From Candidatus Altimarinota bacterium (GTDB taxonomy: Bacteria; Patescibacteriota; Gracilibacteria; UBA4473), in NCBI GenBank assembly GCA_026982915.1, contig JALWQU010000055.1:1-7241 (forward strand): a DNA stretch of 7,241 nt, given 5' to 3'. Shown here in pieces: positions 1 to 6,158 of this stretch. Every line of letters starts with the position of its first letter. Position 1 is the first letter of the stretch. The notes beneath the pieces were generated by a model. It worked only from the letters and a program-made list of their open reading frames with translations, did not search any database and was not told the origin of the DNA. The translations under genes were made by a program, and so were the position numbers.

Positions 1-1
1 G

Positions 2-991
2 TCTTGGGGACCTCGACTAGAACACTTTTTACGAAATACGATTTTGGCCTTAGTAGAAGCGCCTGATACAACTATGCTCGGTATTCCACGAATGCTCGTG
101 GACAAAAGCTATCGAAAAAAAATCCTGAAATTCGTAAAAGATCCGATGGTGCTTAATTTTTGGAAAACAGAGTTTGATGCGTTGCCACCTTCAAAATTAG
201 CCGAAGCGGTCGGTCCTATTCAGAATAAGGTGGGACAATTTCTCTCTTCCCCCGCTATTCGAAATATTCTTGGACAACCAAAATCATCACTCGATATGCG
301 GTTTGCCATGGATAGTGGGAAAATTGTCATCGTTAATCTTTCAAAAGGGAAACTTGGCGAAGACAACTCCGCGATGCTGGGATCACTACTGATTACCAAA
401 TTTCAACTCGACGCGATGAGTCGAGCCGATCAAGCCGAAAAAGACCGAAAAGATTTTTATCTCTATGTCGATGAATTTCAGAACTTTGCCACGGATAGTT
501 TTGCGACCATTTTATCGGAGGCTCGGAAATATAAGCTCAATCTTACGATGGCTAATCAATATATCGATCAAATGTCAGAAGAGGTTTGTTCGGCCGTTTT
601 TGGGAATGTGGGGTCTATTATTTCTTTTCAGGTAGGAATCGATGATGCCAAAATATTATCCGAACAACTCGACGAAGAACGGGTTTTACCCATTCATCTA
701 GCGACACTCCCAAAATATAAAGTCTACAATCGGATTATGGTAGACGGCATGACCACGCCGGTATTTTCTGGAGACACGCTACCGCCACCTATAATTAATT
801 TTGGAGAAGGAGAAACCCTTGAAAATCGTGTAGAAAAAATACGAAACTTTTCTAGACAACGGTACGCTAAACCCAAAAAACAAGTCGAAACAAAAATTCT
901 TCGATGGTCTCAATCAGAAAATAAACAGGAAAGTCCGCCCAAAAAAGATGGTGGGAAGAAAAATAATAGCGGCAAAGGTGCTTCTAAATAA
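2..991 (+). CDS. TraG/TraD/VirD4-like ATPase, C-terminal part (5' end beyond window)
   Basis: The reading frame is open from position 2, so the gene is cut by the left edge. The TTG at 44 is an internal leucine, because the residues before it (WGPRLEHFLRNTILALVEAP) read as conserved ATPase sequence. The Walker A part lies outside the window. A Walker B-type strand, LYVDEFQ, sits at 461-481. It is followed by a motor segment with a glutamine motif, TMANQY, at 545-562, as in the TraG/TraD C-terminal (TraM-recognition) family of hexameric DNA-pumping ATPases. The last 40 or so residues are rich in Lys, Ser, Gly and Pro and are probably disordered. Family members couple DNA or protein substrates to type IV secretion or pilus machinery at the inner face of the membrane. 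CPR genomes often carry such ATPases next to pilus or T4SS-like genes, but no partner is visible here. Its substrate is unknown. The TAA stop lies 5 bp from the stop of the converging cyclase gene. Confidence 0.85.
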   Translation, partial: SWGPRLEHFLRNTILALVEAPDTTMLGIPRMLVDKSYRKKILKFVKDPMVLNFWKTEFDALPPSKLAEAVGPIQNKVGQFLSSPAIRNILGQPKSSLDMRFAMDSGKIVIVNLSKGKLGEDNSAMLGSLLITKFQLDAMSRADQAEKDRKDFYLYVDEFQNFATDSFATILSEARKYKLNLTMANQYIDQMSEEVCSAVFGNVGSIISFQVGIDDAKILSEQLDEERVLPIHLATLPKYKVYNRIMVDGMTTPVFSGDTLPPPIINFGEGETLENRVEKIRNFSRQRYAKPKKQVETKILRWSQSENKQESPPKKDGGKKNNSGKGASK

Positions 992-996
992 GAGCC

Positions 997-3030
997 CTAC
1001 TTCACTTTAAAAACGAAAACACCATCCCAATCGGCAGGTAGCTTTTGTTTTTTAAGAATCTCAATTCGCTCCAGAAGCTTTACCGATGGTGGGTCTTCTT
1101 TTTGACTTACTAATAAATTTTCAGACTCTTTCCAATCTTGTTTTTGGTAGGCTTTTAGCGCTTTTTCATAGGTTGTCTTTACACGAAGAAGATTAGATTC
1201 AACCTTATTTGTTCGCCCCATAAGTTCGAAAATTTTCACCGGCTCATGCTTCCCCTTAACCCGAATAATATCCAGCATTCGTGTTACAAATTTATCCCCT
1301 ATTTTTTTATAAGTTGCCTCTGATATAATGATAAAAGTCCCGTATTGTTTATTGATTCCCTCTAAACGCGACCCAAGATTAATATTATCCCCAATAGCGG
1401 TATACTCTAGCCGATCGGCCGTTCCAATATTACCAACATTGGCCACGCCAGAATGAATACCGATACGAACCGCCAGCGCTGGAAGATTTTTCTTGGCTAA
1501 GTTTTTATTAATCATCGGAATGGCCTCTTGCTGTAATAAAGCGGTTTCACAGGCTAAAACCGCTTGATCAGGGCAAGGTAATGGCGCCCCCCAAAAGGCC
1601 ATAATAGCATCCCCCATATATTTATCCACCGTCCCCTTGTTACCTAAAACAATTTTGGTCATCACATCCAAATAATCATTCAGCATTTGCATCGTATCCG
1701 TCGGACTGAGCTTTTCGGCTAGGGTCGTAAATCCTGCAAGGTCGGAAAAAAAGACCGTTATTTCTTTCGCCGATCCACCCAATGAAATTAAGTCAGGATT
1801 TTTAATGACCTCCTCCACAATATCTGCCGAAACATAACGAGAAAAAAGACCTCGAATTTTTCGTTTTTGTTTTTCTTCCCCGAGAAACCTAATAGCGTAA
1901 AAAGTTCCCCAATAAAATAATAGCCCTAACATAGGCGTGGTGAAATCCATGAGGATTCCTTGGTGCAGAAACAAATAGACACTTCCTCCATAAATCGCTA
2001 CCCCAAGAATAAGTGCCCCGACACTCGCCCATAAAAAATCAAAAAATATAAAAATAAGACCCGCGAGGCAAAGTACTCCGAATAAAAATAAGCCTTCTTG
2101 CCCTTCATCAGGATAATAAATAAACTTTTTCGTAAAAAGTGTTTGGAGGAAATTCGCGTGAATCTCCACTCCCGACATAAGATGCGTGTTACTTCTTGGC
2201 GTCACAAAATCATCATGCAAATCCTGTGCCGTAGCACCGATAAGGACAATTTTATCACGAAATAAATCAGGTTCTAAATTCGCACCTTTCCAGATATCAT
2301 AAAGACTTACCATACGGAAACTCCCCGGATCACCAAAATAATTAATCCCTATTAGGTCTTTTTTATACGGCACGGAGAGCTTTATTTTTGGCTGTAGTAG
2401 TGTATAAGTTTCAGCATTATACTCAGCCGTCCCTATACCCGTTGCCACAGCTTGTCGCCAGATACGAAAAACGAGTGGTTCAAATAAAGCCTTCTCGATC
2501 CGTTTTTTATTGATCAATAAGGGCACATGCGTAATAGCCGAATGCTTATCAAAACTTTTGGTTAAAAGGTTTACATAGCCTTTTTGAAAAGGACGAACGC
2601 CAATATTCTTAGACGGATTAGCAAACTGTTTTTTATCAAACATAAACTCATTCCCAATAACAATATTACTATATTTTTTAAGTATTTCTCCGAGCTTTTC
2701 ATCCTCCGTTTTATCTTCAGACGGATTATAGAAAAAAACATCAACGCCTATAGCTTTAGGGGCCTGTTGTTCTATTTTTTCTAGAAGGTCGGCATAGTCC
2801 CCTCGTGAAAAATCCTGAAATCGGTTAAACTCTGGACTATTAAGCGTCTTATTATCAAAAGCCACGATAATAATATCGTCCATTGGTTTTTCTTGGGACC
2901 ACTGAAAAAGGGTAAAATTAACCTTATCAACCAGCGTTACGAAAAAATCATTACGTATTCCTAACCAAAGAATAACCCCGATGAAGAAGCCTAAGCAAGA
3001 AACGATGCCATATTTTTGCCATTGTTTCAT
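997..3030 (-). CDS. CHASE2-domain class III adenylate cyclase
   Basis: This is a complete 677-residue membrane cyclase predicted to make cAMP from ATP. In order it has: an N-terminal membrane helix (about 8-25), an extracytoplasmic CHASE2 sensor domain (about 30-305), three membrane helices (about 313-331, 334-356, 362-380), a basic helical linker ending in FSRYVS (396-401), and the cyclase domain (about 422-605). All class III catalytic residues are present: metal ligands Asp430 (FFSDLAG) and Asp474 (GDAIMAF), ATP-selecting Lys470 and Thr544, and transition-state Asn551 and Arg555 (NLGSR). Thr544 replaces the more common Asp, which places it in class IIIb. The C-terminal tail (610-677) has a TPR-like helical pair and a PADWDGVFVF ending, typical of CHASE2 cyclases. 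There is no HAMP domain. The start overlaps the stop of the upstream DUF3307 gene (ATGA) and has no Shine-Dalgarno site, so translation is probably coupled. The CHASE2 ligand and the cAMP receptor are unknown. Confidence 0.93.
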   Translation of the reverse strand: MKQWQKYGIVSCLGFFIGVILWLGIRNDFFVTLVDKVNFTLFQWSQEKPMDDIIIVAFDNKTLNSPEFNRFQDFSRGDYADLLEKIEQQAPKAIGVDVFFYNPSEDKTEDEKLGEILKKYSNIVIGNEFMFDKKQFANPSKNIGVRPFQKGYVNLLTKSFDKHSAITHVPLLINKKRIEKALFEPLVFRIWRQAVATGIGTAEYNAETYTLLQPKIKLSVPYKKDLIGINYFGDPGSFRMVSLYDIWKGANLEPDLFRDKIVLIGATAQDLHDDFVTPRSNTHLMSGVEIHANFLQTLFTKKFIYYPDEGQEGLFLFGVLCLAGLIFIFFDFLWASVGALILGVAIYGGSVYLFLHQGILMDFTTPMLGLLFYWGTFYAIRFLGEEKQKRKIRGLFSRYVSADIVEEVIKNPDLISLGGSAKEITVFFSDLAGFTTLAEKLSPTDTMQMLNDYLDVMTKIVLGNKGTVDKYMGDAIMAFWGAPLPCPDQAVLACETALLQQEAIPMINKNLAKKNLPALAVRIGIHSGVANVGNIGTADRLEYTAIGDNINLGSRLEGINKQYGTFIIISEATYKKIGDKFVTRMLDIIRVKGKHEPVKIFELMGRTNKVESNLLRVKTTYEKALKAYQKQDWKESENLLVSQKEDPPSVKLLERIEILKKQKLPADWDGVFVFKVK

Positions 3031-3575
3031 TGACGGTAGAAGAGAAAAAGTCCTAATAACACACTATAAATAATCAGACGAATTCCCATTTTTTTTATAT
3101 TTGGGCGAAATGATTTTTCACGCTGACAAATAAGAATCGTCACTTCCCAGACGAAGGTAACCCAAATAGCTCCCATAAAACTTAAAATAGTCACTGTATT
3201 CAAAATATCTGGTAACGGTATAAAGGGAACCATCTCTATTGGCCGTACAAGCCTATACCAAGCAATAAAAATCCATAAAACATGCAATCCTTGATCGATA
3301 AAATAGCCCGTAATAAGGTGTCCGTACCGATGACAGAGACGAATTTTGAAATAGTCCTGTATATAATGCGATAGCGTAATAATCCCTATAAAAACCCAAA
3401 CAATCAGATTATTAAGCCATGGCAATAAACAAATTACTAGAAGAATCAAGGTTATAAACCCGTGAGGCAGACCCCCAATCCATCCCTTACATTTTTGTCG
3501 ATAAACCCAGTTTGTTTGCAGGGGATAATCGCTCAAATAATGCGCTAAATAGGCAAGCCATAAAAAGGGTAACAT
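3027..3575 (-). CDS. DUF3307 family integral membrane protein
   Basis: A 182-residue, very hydrophobic protein with about five membrane segments (about 3-15, 40-56, 58-75, 126-150, 165-180). It carries the DUF3307 pattern: His12-x3-Asp16 followed by LQTNWVYRQK (19-28), His38-Gly39, His70-x3-Asp74-x2-Lys77, and Asp94-Gln95-x2-His98. The family has no established biochemical role. The regularly placed His and Asp residues could bind a metal within the membrane, but that is inference. It is the first gene of a two-gene unit, and its TGA stop overlaps the cyclase start by 4 bp, so the two proteins are likely made in fixed proportion and may work together at the membrane. ATG at 3575 is the natural start: it opens directly with the conserved N-terminal hydrophobic motif and has only a weak purine stretch (GAGA) close upstream. 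This is the only gene of the window ending in TGA. Confidence 0.82.
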   Translation of the reverse strand: MLPFLWLAYLAHYLSDYPLQTNWVYRQKCKGWIGGLPHGFITLILLVICLLPWLNNLIVWVFIGIITLSHYIQDYFKIRLCHRYGHLITGYFIDQGLHVLWIFIAWYRLVRPIEMVPFIPLPDILNTVTILSFMGAIWVTFVWEVTILICQREKSFRPNIKKMGIRLIIYSVLLGLFLFYRQ

Positions 3576-3659
3576 TTCTCAAGGGATATTATGCTTTAAA
3601 CTTACTGATATATCCCCAAAAAGTCTAGACATACCAATAAAAAAGTTTGAACAAAAAAC

Positions 3660-3688
3660 TTGATCTACATTTCTATAAACTTTAGTAT
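3660..3688 (+). promoter_or_regulatory. Possible promoter for the DUF285 surface gene, leaderless type
   Basis: The 119-bp gap between the divergent DUF3307 and surface-protein genes (3576-3694) is AT-rich and must hold both promoters. On the plus strand TTGATC (3660-3665) lies 17 bp before TAGTAT (3683-3688); each hexamer matches the sigma-70 consensus in four of six bases. Transcription would begin about 6-8 nt downstream, essentially at the ATG at 3695. That fits the absence of any Shine-Dalgarno site and suggests a leaderless mRNA. The minus-strand promoter is less clear: a CATAAT-like -10 (3588-3593, reverse strand) stands without a well-placed -35. Matches of this quality occur by chance in AT-rich DNA. 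Confidence 0.3.
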
Positions 3689-3694
3689 TGGTTT

Positions 3695-4666
3695 ATGAAG
3701 ACTAAAAAATCACCATTTCATTTTTTCTTAGGATTTTCCCTATGGCTCTTTATGGGGTCTATACCTATGGAAACGGCTCAAGCAGGATTAGCAGATGACT
3801 TTGTTCTCAAAATTACGACAACCGCCCCGAATGAGAATTTTACTTTTTATACCCAAGATGTTTCGTATGATATAGACTGGGAAGATAATAATGGAACTTT
3901 CGAAGATGTAGGCGTTTCGGGTAATCAGACGCATAACTTTGCTGTAGCGGGGGACCATATTATTCGGTTTCAAAACCTGAATGATGTTTATATCAATAAT
4001 CAAGACGATGGGCGTAAATATACCTCCATTGAGCAATGGGGTACTAGTGCTTGGAATGGGGATATGAGCCATGCTTTTCATGGAGCTTATAATTTGATAG
4101 GAAATTATAGTGATGTACCAAATATGAGTCAGGTAAACAATATGGCTTATATGTTTAGCGGTGGTGCTAGTGTCTTTGCCGTTCGAGGGGATATTAGAGA
4201 GTATATTCACACTTCAAAGTTCAATCAGCCACTAAATTCATGGAATGTGAGTAAGGTTACTAATATGAACGGTATGTTTGAAGGAGCCTCAAGCTTTAAT
4301 CAACCATTAAATTCATGGAATGTGAGTAAGGTTACTAATATGAACGGTATGTTTGCGGGAGCCTCAAGCTTTAATCAACCACTGGATTCATGGAATGTGA
4401 GTAAGGTTACAAATATGGGCGATATGTTTACGGAAGCCGCAAGTTTCAATCAGCCACTAAATTCATGGAATATGAGTAAGGTTGGAGTTATAGATAGGAT
4501 GTTCACAAGGGCCTCAAGTTTTAATCAGCCATTAAATTCATGGGATGTGAGTAAGGTCACAAATATGAACAATATGTTTTGGAGTGCCTCAAGCTTCAAC
4601 CAGCCACTAAATTCATGGAACGTTAGTAACGTTACAGATATGAGTGGTATGTTTGATGAAGCATAG
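3695..4666 (+). CDS. BspA-like DUF285-repeat surface protein, 5' part of a frameshifted gene
   Basis: The first 323 residues of a secreted repeat protein. Residues 1-30 form a signal peptide: a basic start (KTKK), a hydrophobic core, and an AQA-G cleavage site. Residues about 35-135 resemble the N-terminal domain of BspA-type proteins: a PKD-like strand pattern (DIDWEDNNG, then THNFAVAGDHIIRF) followed by SIEQWGTSAWNGDMSHAF. From residue 176 come DUF285 units of 25 residues (FNQPLNSWNVSKVTNMxxMF pattern), a leucine-rich-repeat-like fold usually found on cell surfaces. Family proteins in other bacteria are linked to adhesion; here that role is inferred. The frame ends at TAG 4664-4666 in the middle of a repeat, and the continuation is in the next frame, so the product would lack its membrane anchor. 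An intact product would be about 462 residues. Transcription is divergent from the DUF3307-cyclase pair. Confidence 0.85.
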   Translation: MKTKKSPFHFFLGFSLWLFMGSIPMETAQAGLADDFVLKITTTAPNENFTFYTQDVSYDIDWEDNNGTFEDVGVSGNQTHNFAVAGDHIIRFQNLNDVYINNQDDGRKYTSIEQWGTSAWNGDMSHAFHGAYNLIGNYSDVPNMSQVNNMAYMFSGGASVFAVRGDIREYIHTSKFNQPLNSWNVSKVTNMNGMFEGASSFNQPLNSWNVSKVTNMNGMFAGASSFNQPLDSWNVSKVTNMGDMFTEAASFNQPLNSWNMSKVGVIDRMFTRASSFNQPLNSWDVSKVTNMNNMFWSASSFNQPLNSWNVSNVTDMSGMFDEA

Positions 4667-4808
4667 AGATATAAGCAAATGGGATGTTAGTAGTGTAGCG
4701 AATATGGGGTATATGTTTAGCGATGCCTTAAATTTTAATCAGCCATTAGGTTCATGGACTATTAGTAAGGTTACGGATATGACTGGTATGTTTCGAGGGA
4801 GCGCTCTC
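4220..4808 (+). repeat. Tandem 75-bp DUF285 coding repeats, eight units with one shortened
   Basis: Units begin at the Phe codon of FNQPL at 4220, 4295, 4370, 4445, 4520 and 4595, exactly 75 bp apart. Unit 7 is broken, and unit 8 starts at 4734. The distance from unit 6 to unit 8 is 139 bp rather than 150, so unit 7 lacks 11 bp. Units 1 and 2 differ at only five of 75 positions and share a 48-bp identical block, which points to recent duplication or homogenisation. Later units are more diverged. A degenerate earlier copy (NMSQVNNMAYMF) lies near 4121-4156. Such arrays can change copy number by slippage or recombination. Confidence 0.9.
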
Positions 4809-5072
4809 TCTACAGAAAATTATGATGTACTTCTCTTGGGATGGGCTACTCAGTCACTAAAAAAGGGGGTCTTATTTGATGCTGGAGAGACTTCTTATTG
4901 TTCGGGGGCAAACGCAAGAGCTAATATCATTGCTAATTATGGTTGGACTATTCGGGATGGGGGTAAAAATTGTCACCCAATACTAAAGCCTCTTTTATTA
5001 GGCCTAATCCTTTTGATTGGATTGTTACTCCTTTATATTGGGTTTAAGCGAAGAAAACAAAAGAAGTTATAA
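4644..5072 (+). CDS. 3' part of the frameshifted DUF285 surface protein, with C-terminal membrane anchor
   Basis: This frame continues the interrupted gene. The GTG at 4644 (or ATG at 4656) only opens the frame; recognisable family sequence begins at RDISKWDV (from 4665). It holds the end of repeat 7, all of repeat 8 (4734-4808), and the usual closing domain of these proteins (ALSTENYDVLLLGWATQS, then GVLFDAGETSYCSG and YGWTIRDGGKNC). The two cysteines (residues 86 and 110 of this frame) could form a disulfide outside the cell. A hydrophobic helix (about 113-133) and a basic tail (FKRRKQKKL) follow and would anchor the protein by its C-terminus. On its own this piece has no signal peptide, so it probably does not reach the surface. 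Independent translation is not supported: there is no convincing ribosome binding site. It is best treated as the downstream half of one broken gene. Confidence 0.75.
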   Translation: MVCLMKHRDISKWDVSSVANMGYMFSDALNFNQPLGSWTISKVTDMTGMFRGSALSTENYDVLLLGWATQSLKKGVLFDAGETSYCSGANARANIIANYGWTIRDGGKNCHPILKPLLLGLILLIGLLLLYIGFKRRKQKKL

Positions 5073-5100
5073 ATGGGGGCCGTAGAATAAACACTATTTA

Positions 5101-5128
5101 AAAAAACACGCTAACAGCGTGTTTTTTT
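5101..5128. terminator. Bidirectional intrinsic terminator between surface gene and rpsG
   Basis: A perfect 12-bp inverted repeat (AAAAAACACGCT at 5101-5112 against AGCGTGTTTTTT at 5116-5127) encloses the 3-nt loop AAC. It ends in seven T on the plus strand and six T on the minus strand, so it can stop transcription from either side. It lies 28 bp after the surface-gene stop and 26 bp after the rpsG stop (reading minus). The rest of the 82-bp gap (5073-5154) shows nothing else recognisable. Confidence 0.9.
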
Positions 5129-5154
5129 CTATCTTTACCTCTTTTTAAATGATA

Positions 5155-5685
5155 CTAATACCGAGCAAGATGAGCAAAAGCTTTATTGGCTTGGGCCATT
5201 TTATGCGCATCTTCTTTTTTCATGAAAGCAAAACCCGTTTCATTAGCACAGTCCATAAGTTCTGCTGCTAGTCGTCGATACATAGGCATTCCTTTCTTCT
5301 TTCGAGCGCCTTCAAGCATCCAACGAATAGAAAGACTTTGTTGCCTTTTAGAAGTTACTTCAATCGGAATCTGATAAACAGCACCTCCGATTCGTTTAGC
5401 TCGAACCTCCATGAGAGGTGTCGCATTTTTCATAGCTTTTTTAAAAGTTTCTAATGGATTATCAATCCCTTTTCGATTCATTTCATCGAAAGCATCTTTC
5501 AGAATATTTTGAGCCAAATTTTTCTTTCCATTTTTCATAATACAGTTTACAAACTTTGTTTGTAGTGGATCCGTAAAAGAAAATGGATTTGTGTATTTAA
5601 CTTTTTTAGTGGTTTTCCCTCCTCCTTTTGTGGGTGCTGGTTTTTTAGAGGCGCTTCCAGTCGGCGCTGCTTTTGTGGTTGCCAT
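5155..5685 (-). CDS. rpsG: 30S ribosomal protein S7
   Basis: S7 binds the 3' major domain of 16S rRNA, nucleates assembly of the 30S head and lines the E site. The core matches the family from about residue 38: DPLQTKFVNCIMKNGKK, then PLMEVRAKRIGGAVYQIPIEV (90-110), IRWMLEGARKK (120-130), RLAAELMDCANETG (138-151), and the closing HKMAQANKAFAHLARY. The protein is 176 residues against about 156 for typical S7. The excess is an N-terminal tail (1-33) rich in Ala, Thr, Lys, Pro and Gly that replaces the usual short Arg-rich start. ATG at 5685 is supported by the 36-bp gap to rpsL, but no Shine-Dalgarno site precedes it; the leader is AT-rich. An internal start without the tail is possible but lacks an obvious Met codon before residue 50. 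It is the last gene of the rpoC-rpsL-rpsG operon and ends with TAG just before the terminator. Confidence 0.97.
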   Translation of the reverse strand: MATTKAAPTGSASKKPAPTKGGGKTTKKVKYTNPFSFTDPLQTKFVNCIMKNGKKNLAQNILKDAFDEMNRKGIDNPLETFKKAMKNATPLMEVRAKRIGGAVYQIPIEVTSKRQQSLSIRWMLEGARKKKGMPMYRRLAAELMDCANETGFAFMKKEDAHKMAQANKAFAHLARY

Positions 5686-5721
5686 AGTTTTATTAAATTA
5701 AGTAATTACAGGTATTAGGTT

Positions 5722-6135
5722 TTAGTTCTTAGGTCGTTTAGTCCCGTATCGAGAACGCGCTTGTTTTCGATTCTCAACCCCTTGTGTATCAAGTGTTCCT
5801 CGTACAATGTGGTATCGAACTCCAATCAGATCTTTTACACGTCCTCCTCGCAGCAAAACCACGGAATGTTCTTGTAAGTTATGACCTTCTCCCATGATAT
5901 AGGCATTTACTTCATAACCATTAGTGAGTCGAACCCGTGCAATTTTTCGAAGGGCCGAATTTGGCTTTTTAGGCGTTGTCGTTGTTACCTTGATACAAAC
6001 ACCTCGTTTTTGTGGTGAAGGTTGGTTGGTTGTTCGGTTTTTAAGCGAATTAAAACTTTGTTGTAGCGCTGGTGAATTTGATTTCCGAACCTTGCTACGC
6101 CTTGGTTTTCGAATTAATTGATTAATAGTTGGCAT
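5722..6135 (-). CDS. rpsL: 30S ribosomal protein S12
   Basis: S12 lies at the decoding centre of the 30S subunit and controls translational accuracy; it is the classic streptomycin-resistance protein. Its 137 residues include the N-terminus [12 protein letters not shown], the decoding-loop motif [14 protein letters not shown] (51-64, with Lys56 and Lys57 matching E. coli Lys42 and Lys43), [22 protein letters not shown] (83-103), and the closing [11 protein letters not shown]. Asp102 matches the aspartate that is beta-methylthiolated in E. coli. It has the longer Firmicutes-like loop (about 25-40) that E. coli lacks. At position 104 Ile replaces the usual Pro (E. coli Pro90) in the loop where substitutions are linked to streptomycin resistance or dependence. 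The gene starts 23 bp after rpoC and precedes rpsG by 36 bp, with no Shine-Dalgarno motif at its ATG. Confidence 0.98.
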   Translation of the reverse strand: MPTINQLIRKPRRSKVRKSNSPALQQSFNSLKNRTTNQPSPQKRGVCIKVTTTTPKKPNSALRKIARVRLTNGYEVNAYIMGEGHNLQEHSVVLLRGGRVKDLIGVRYHIVRGTLDTQGVENRKQARSRYGTKRPKN

Positions 6136-6158
6136 GTTTAGAGTGTATAATTTGTAAT

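Noticed and set aside
44..46. TTG as the start of the TraG-like gene
   Set aside because: The frame is open upstream to the window edge with family-like residues, and the Walker A part must lie further upstream.
2584..2784. 66-codon plus-strand frame opposite the CHASE2 region
   Set aside because: Antisense to the cyclase gene, low complexity, rich in Phe/Ile/Arg from AT-rich complement.
3015..3040. UGA read as glycine (genetic code 25), extending the DUF3307 protein past its TGA
   Set aside because: Read-through would add only about 12 residues before TAG. The ATGA overlap is a normal coupled arrangement, and no gene in the window has an internal TGA, unlike recoded Gracilibacteria.
3643..3661. 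Short inverted repeat AAGTTT/AAACTT in the divergent intergenic region
   Set aside because: Only six AT-rich base pairs with a 7-nt loop; expected by chance and without a T-run.
3788..4210. 140-codon open frame on the minus strand opposite the surface-protein gene
   Set aside because: It lies fully antisense to a recognisable BspA-type N-terminal domain, has no family resemblance and no ribosome binding site; a shadow frame.
4655..4672. Programmed +1 frameshifting at GCA-TAG-A in the surface gene
   Set aside because: It would restore the frame but leave a repeat four residues short, while the 11-bp register loss is simply explained by a deletion; no stimulatory element is seen.
5186..6121. 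Plus-strand frames at 5186-5374 and 5924-6121 opposite rpsG and rpsL
   Set aside because: Shadows of highly conserved ribosomal protein genes.
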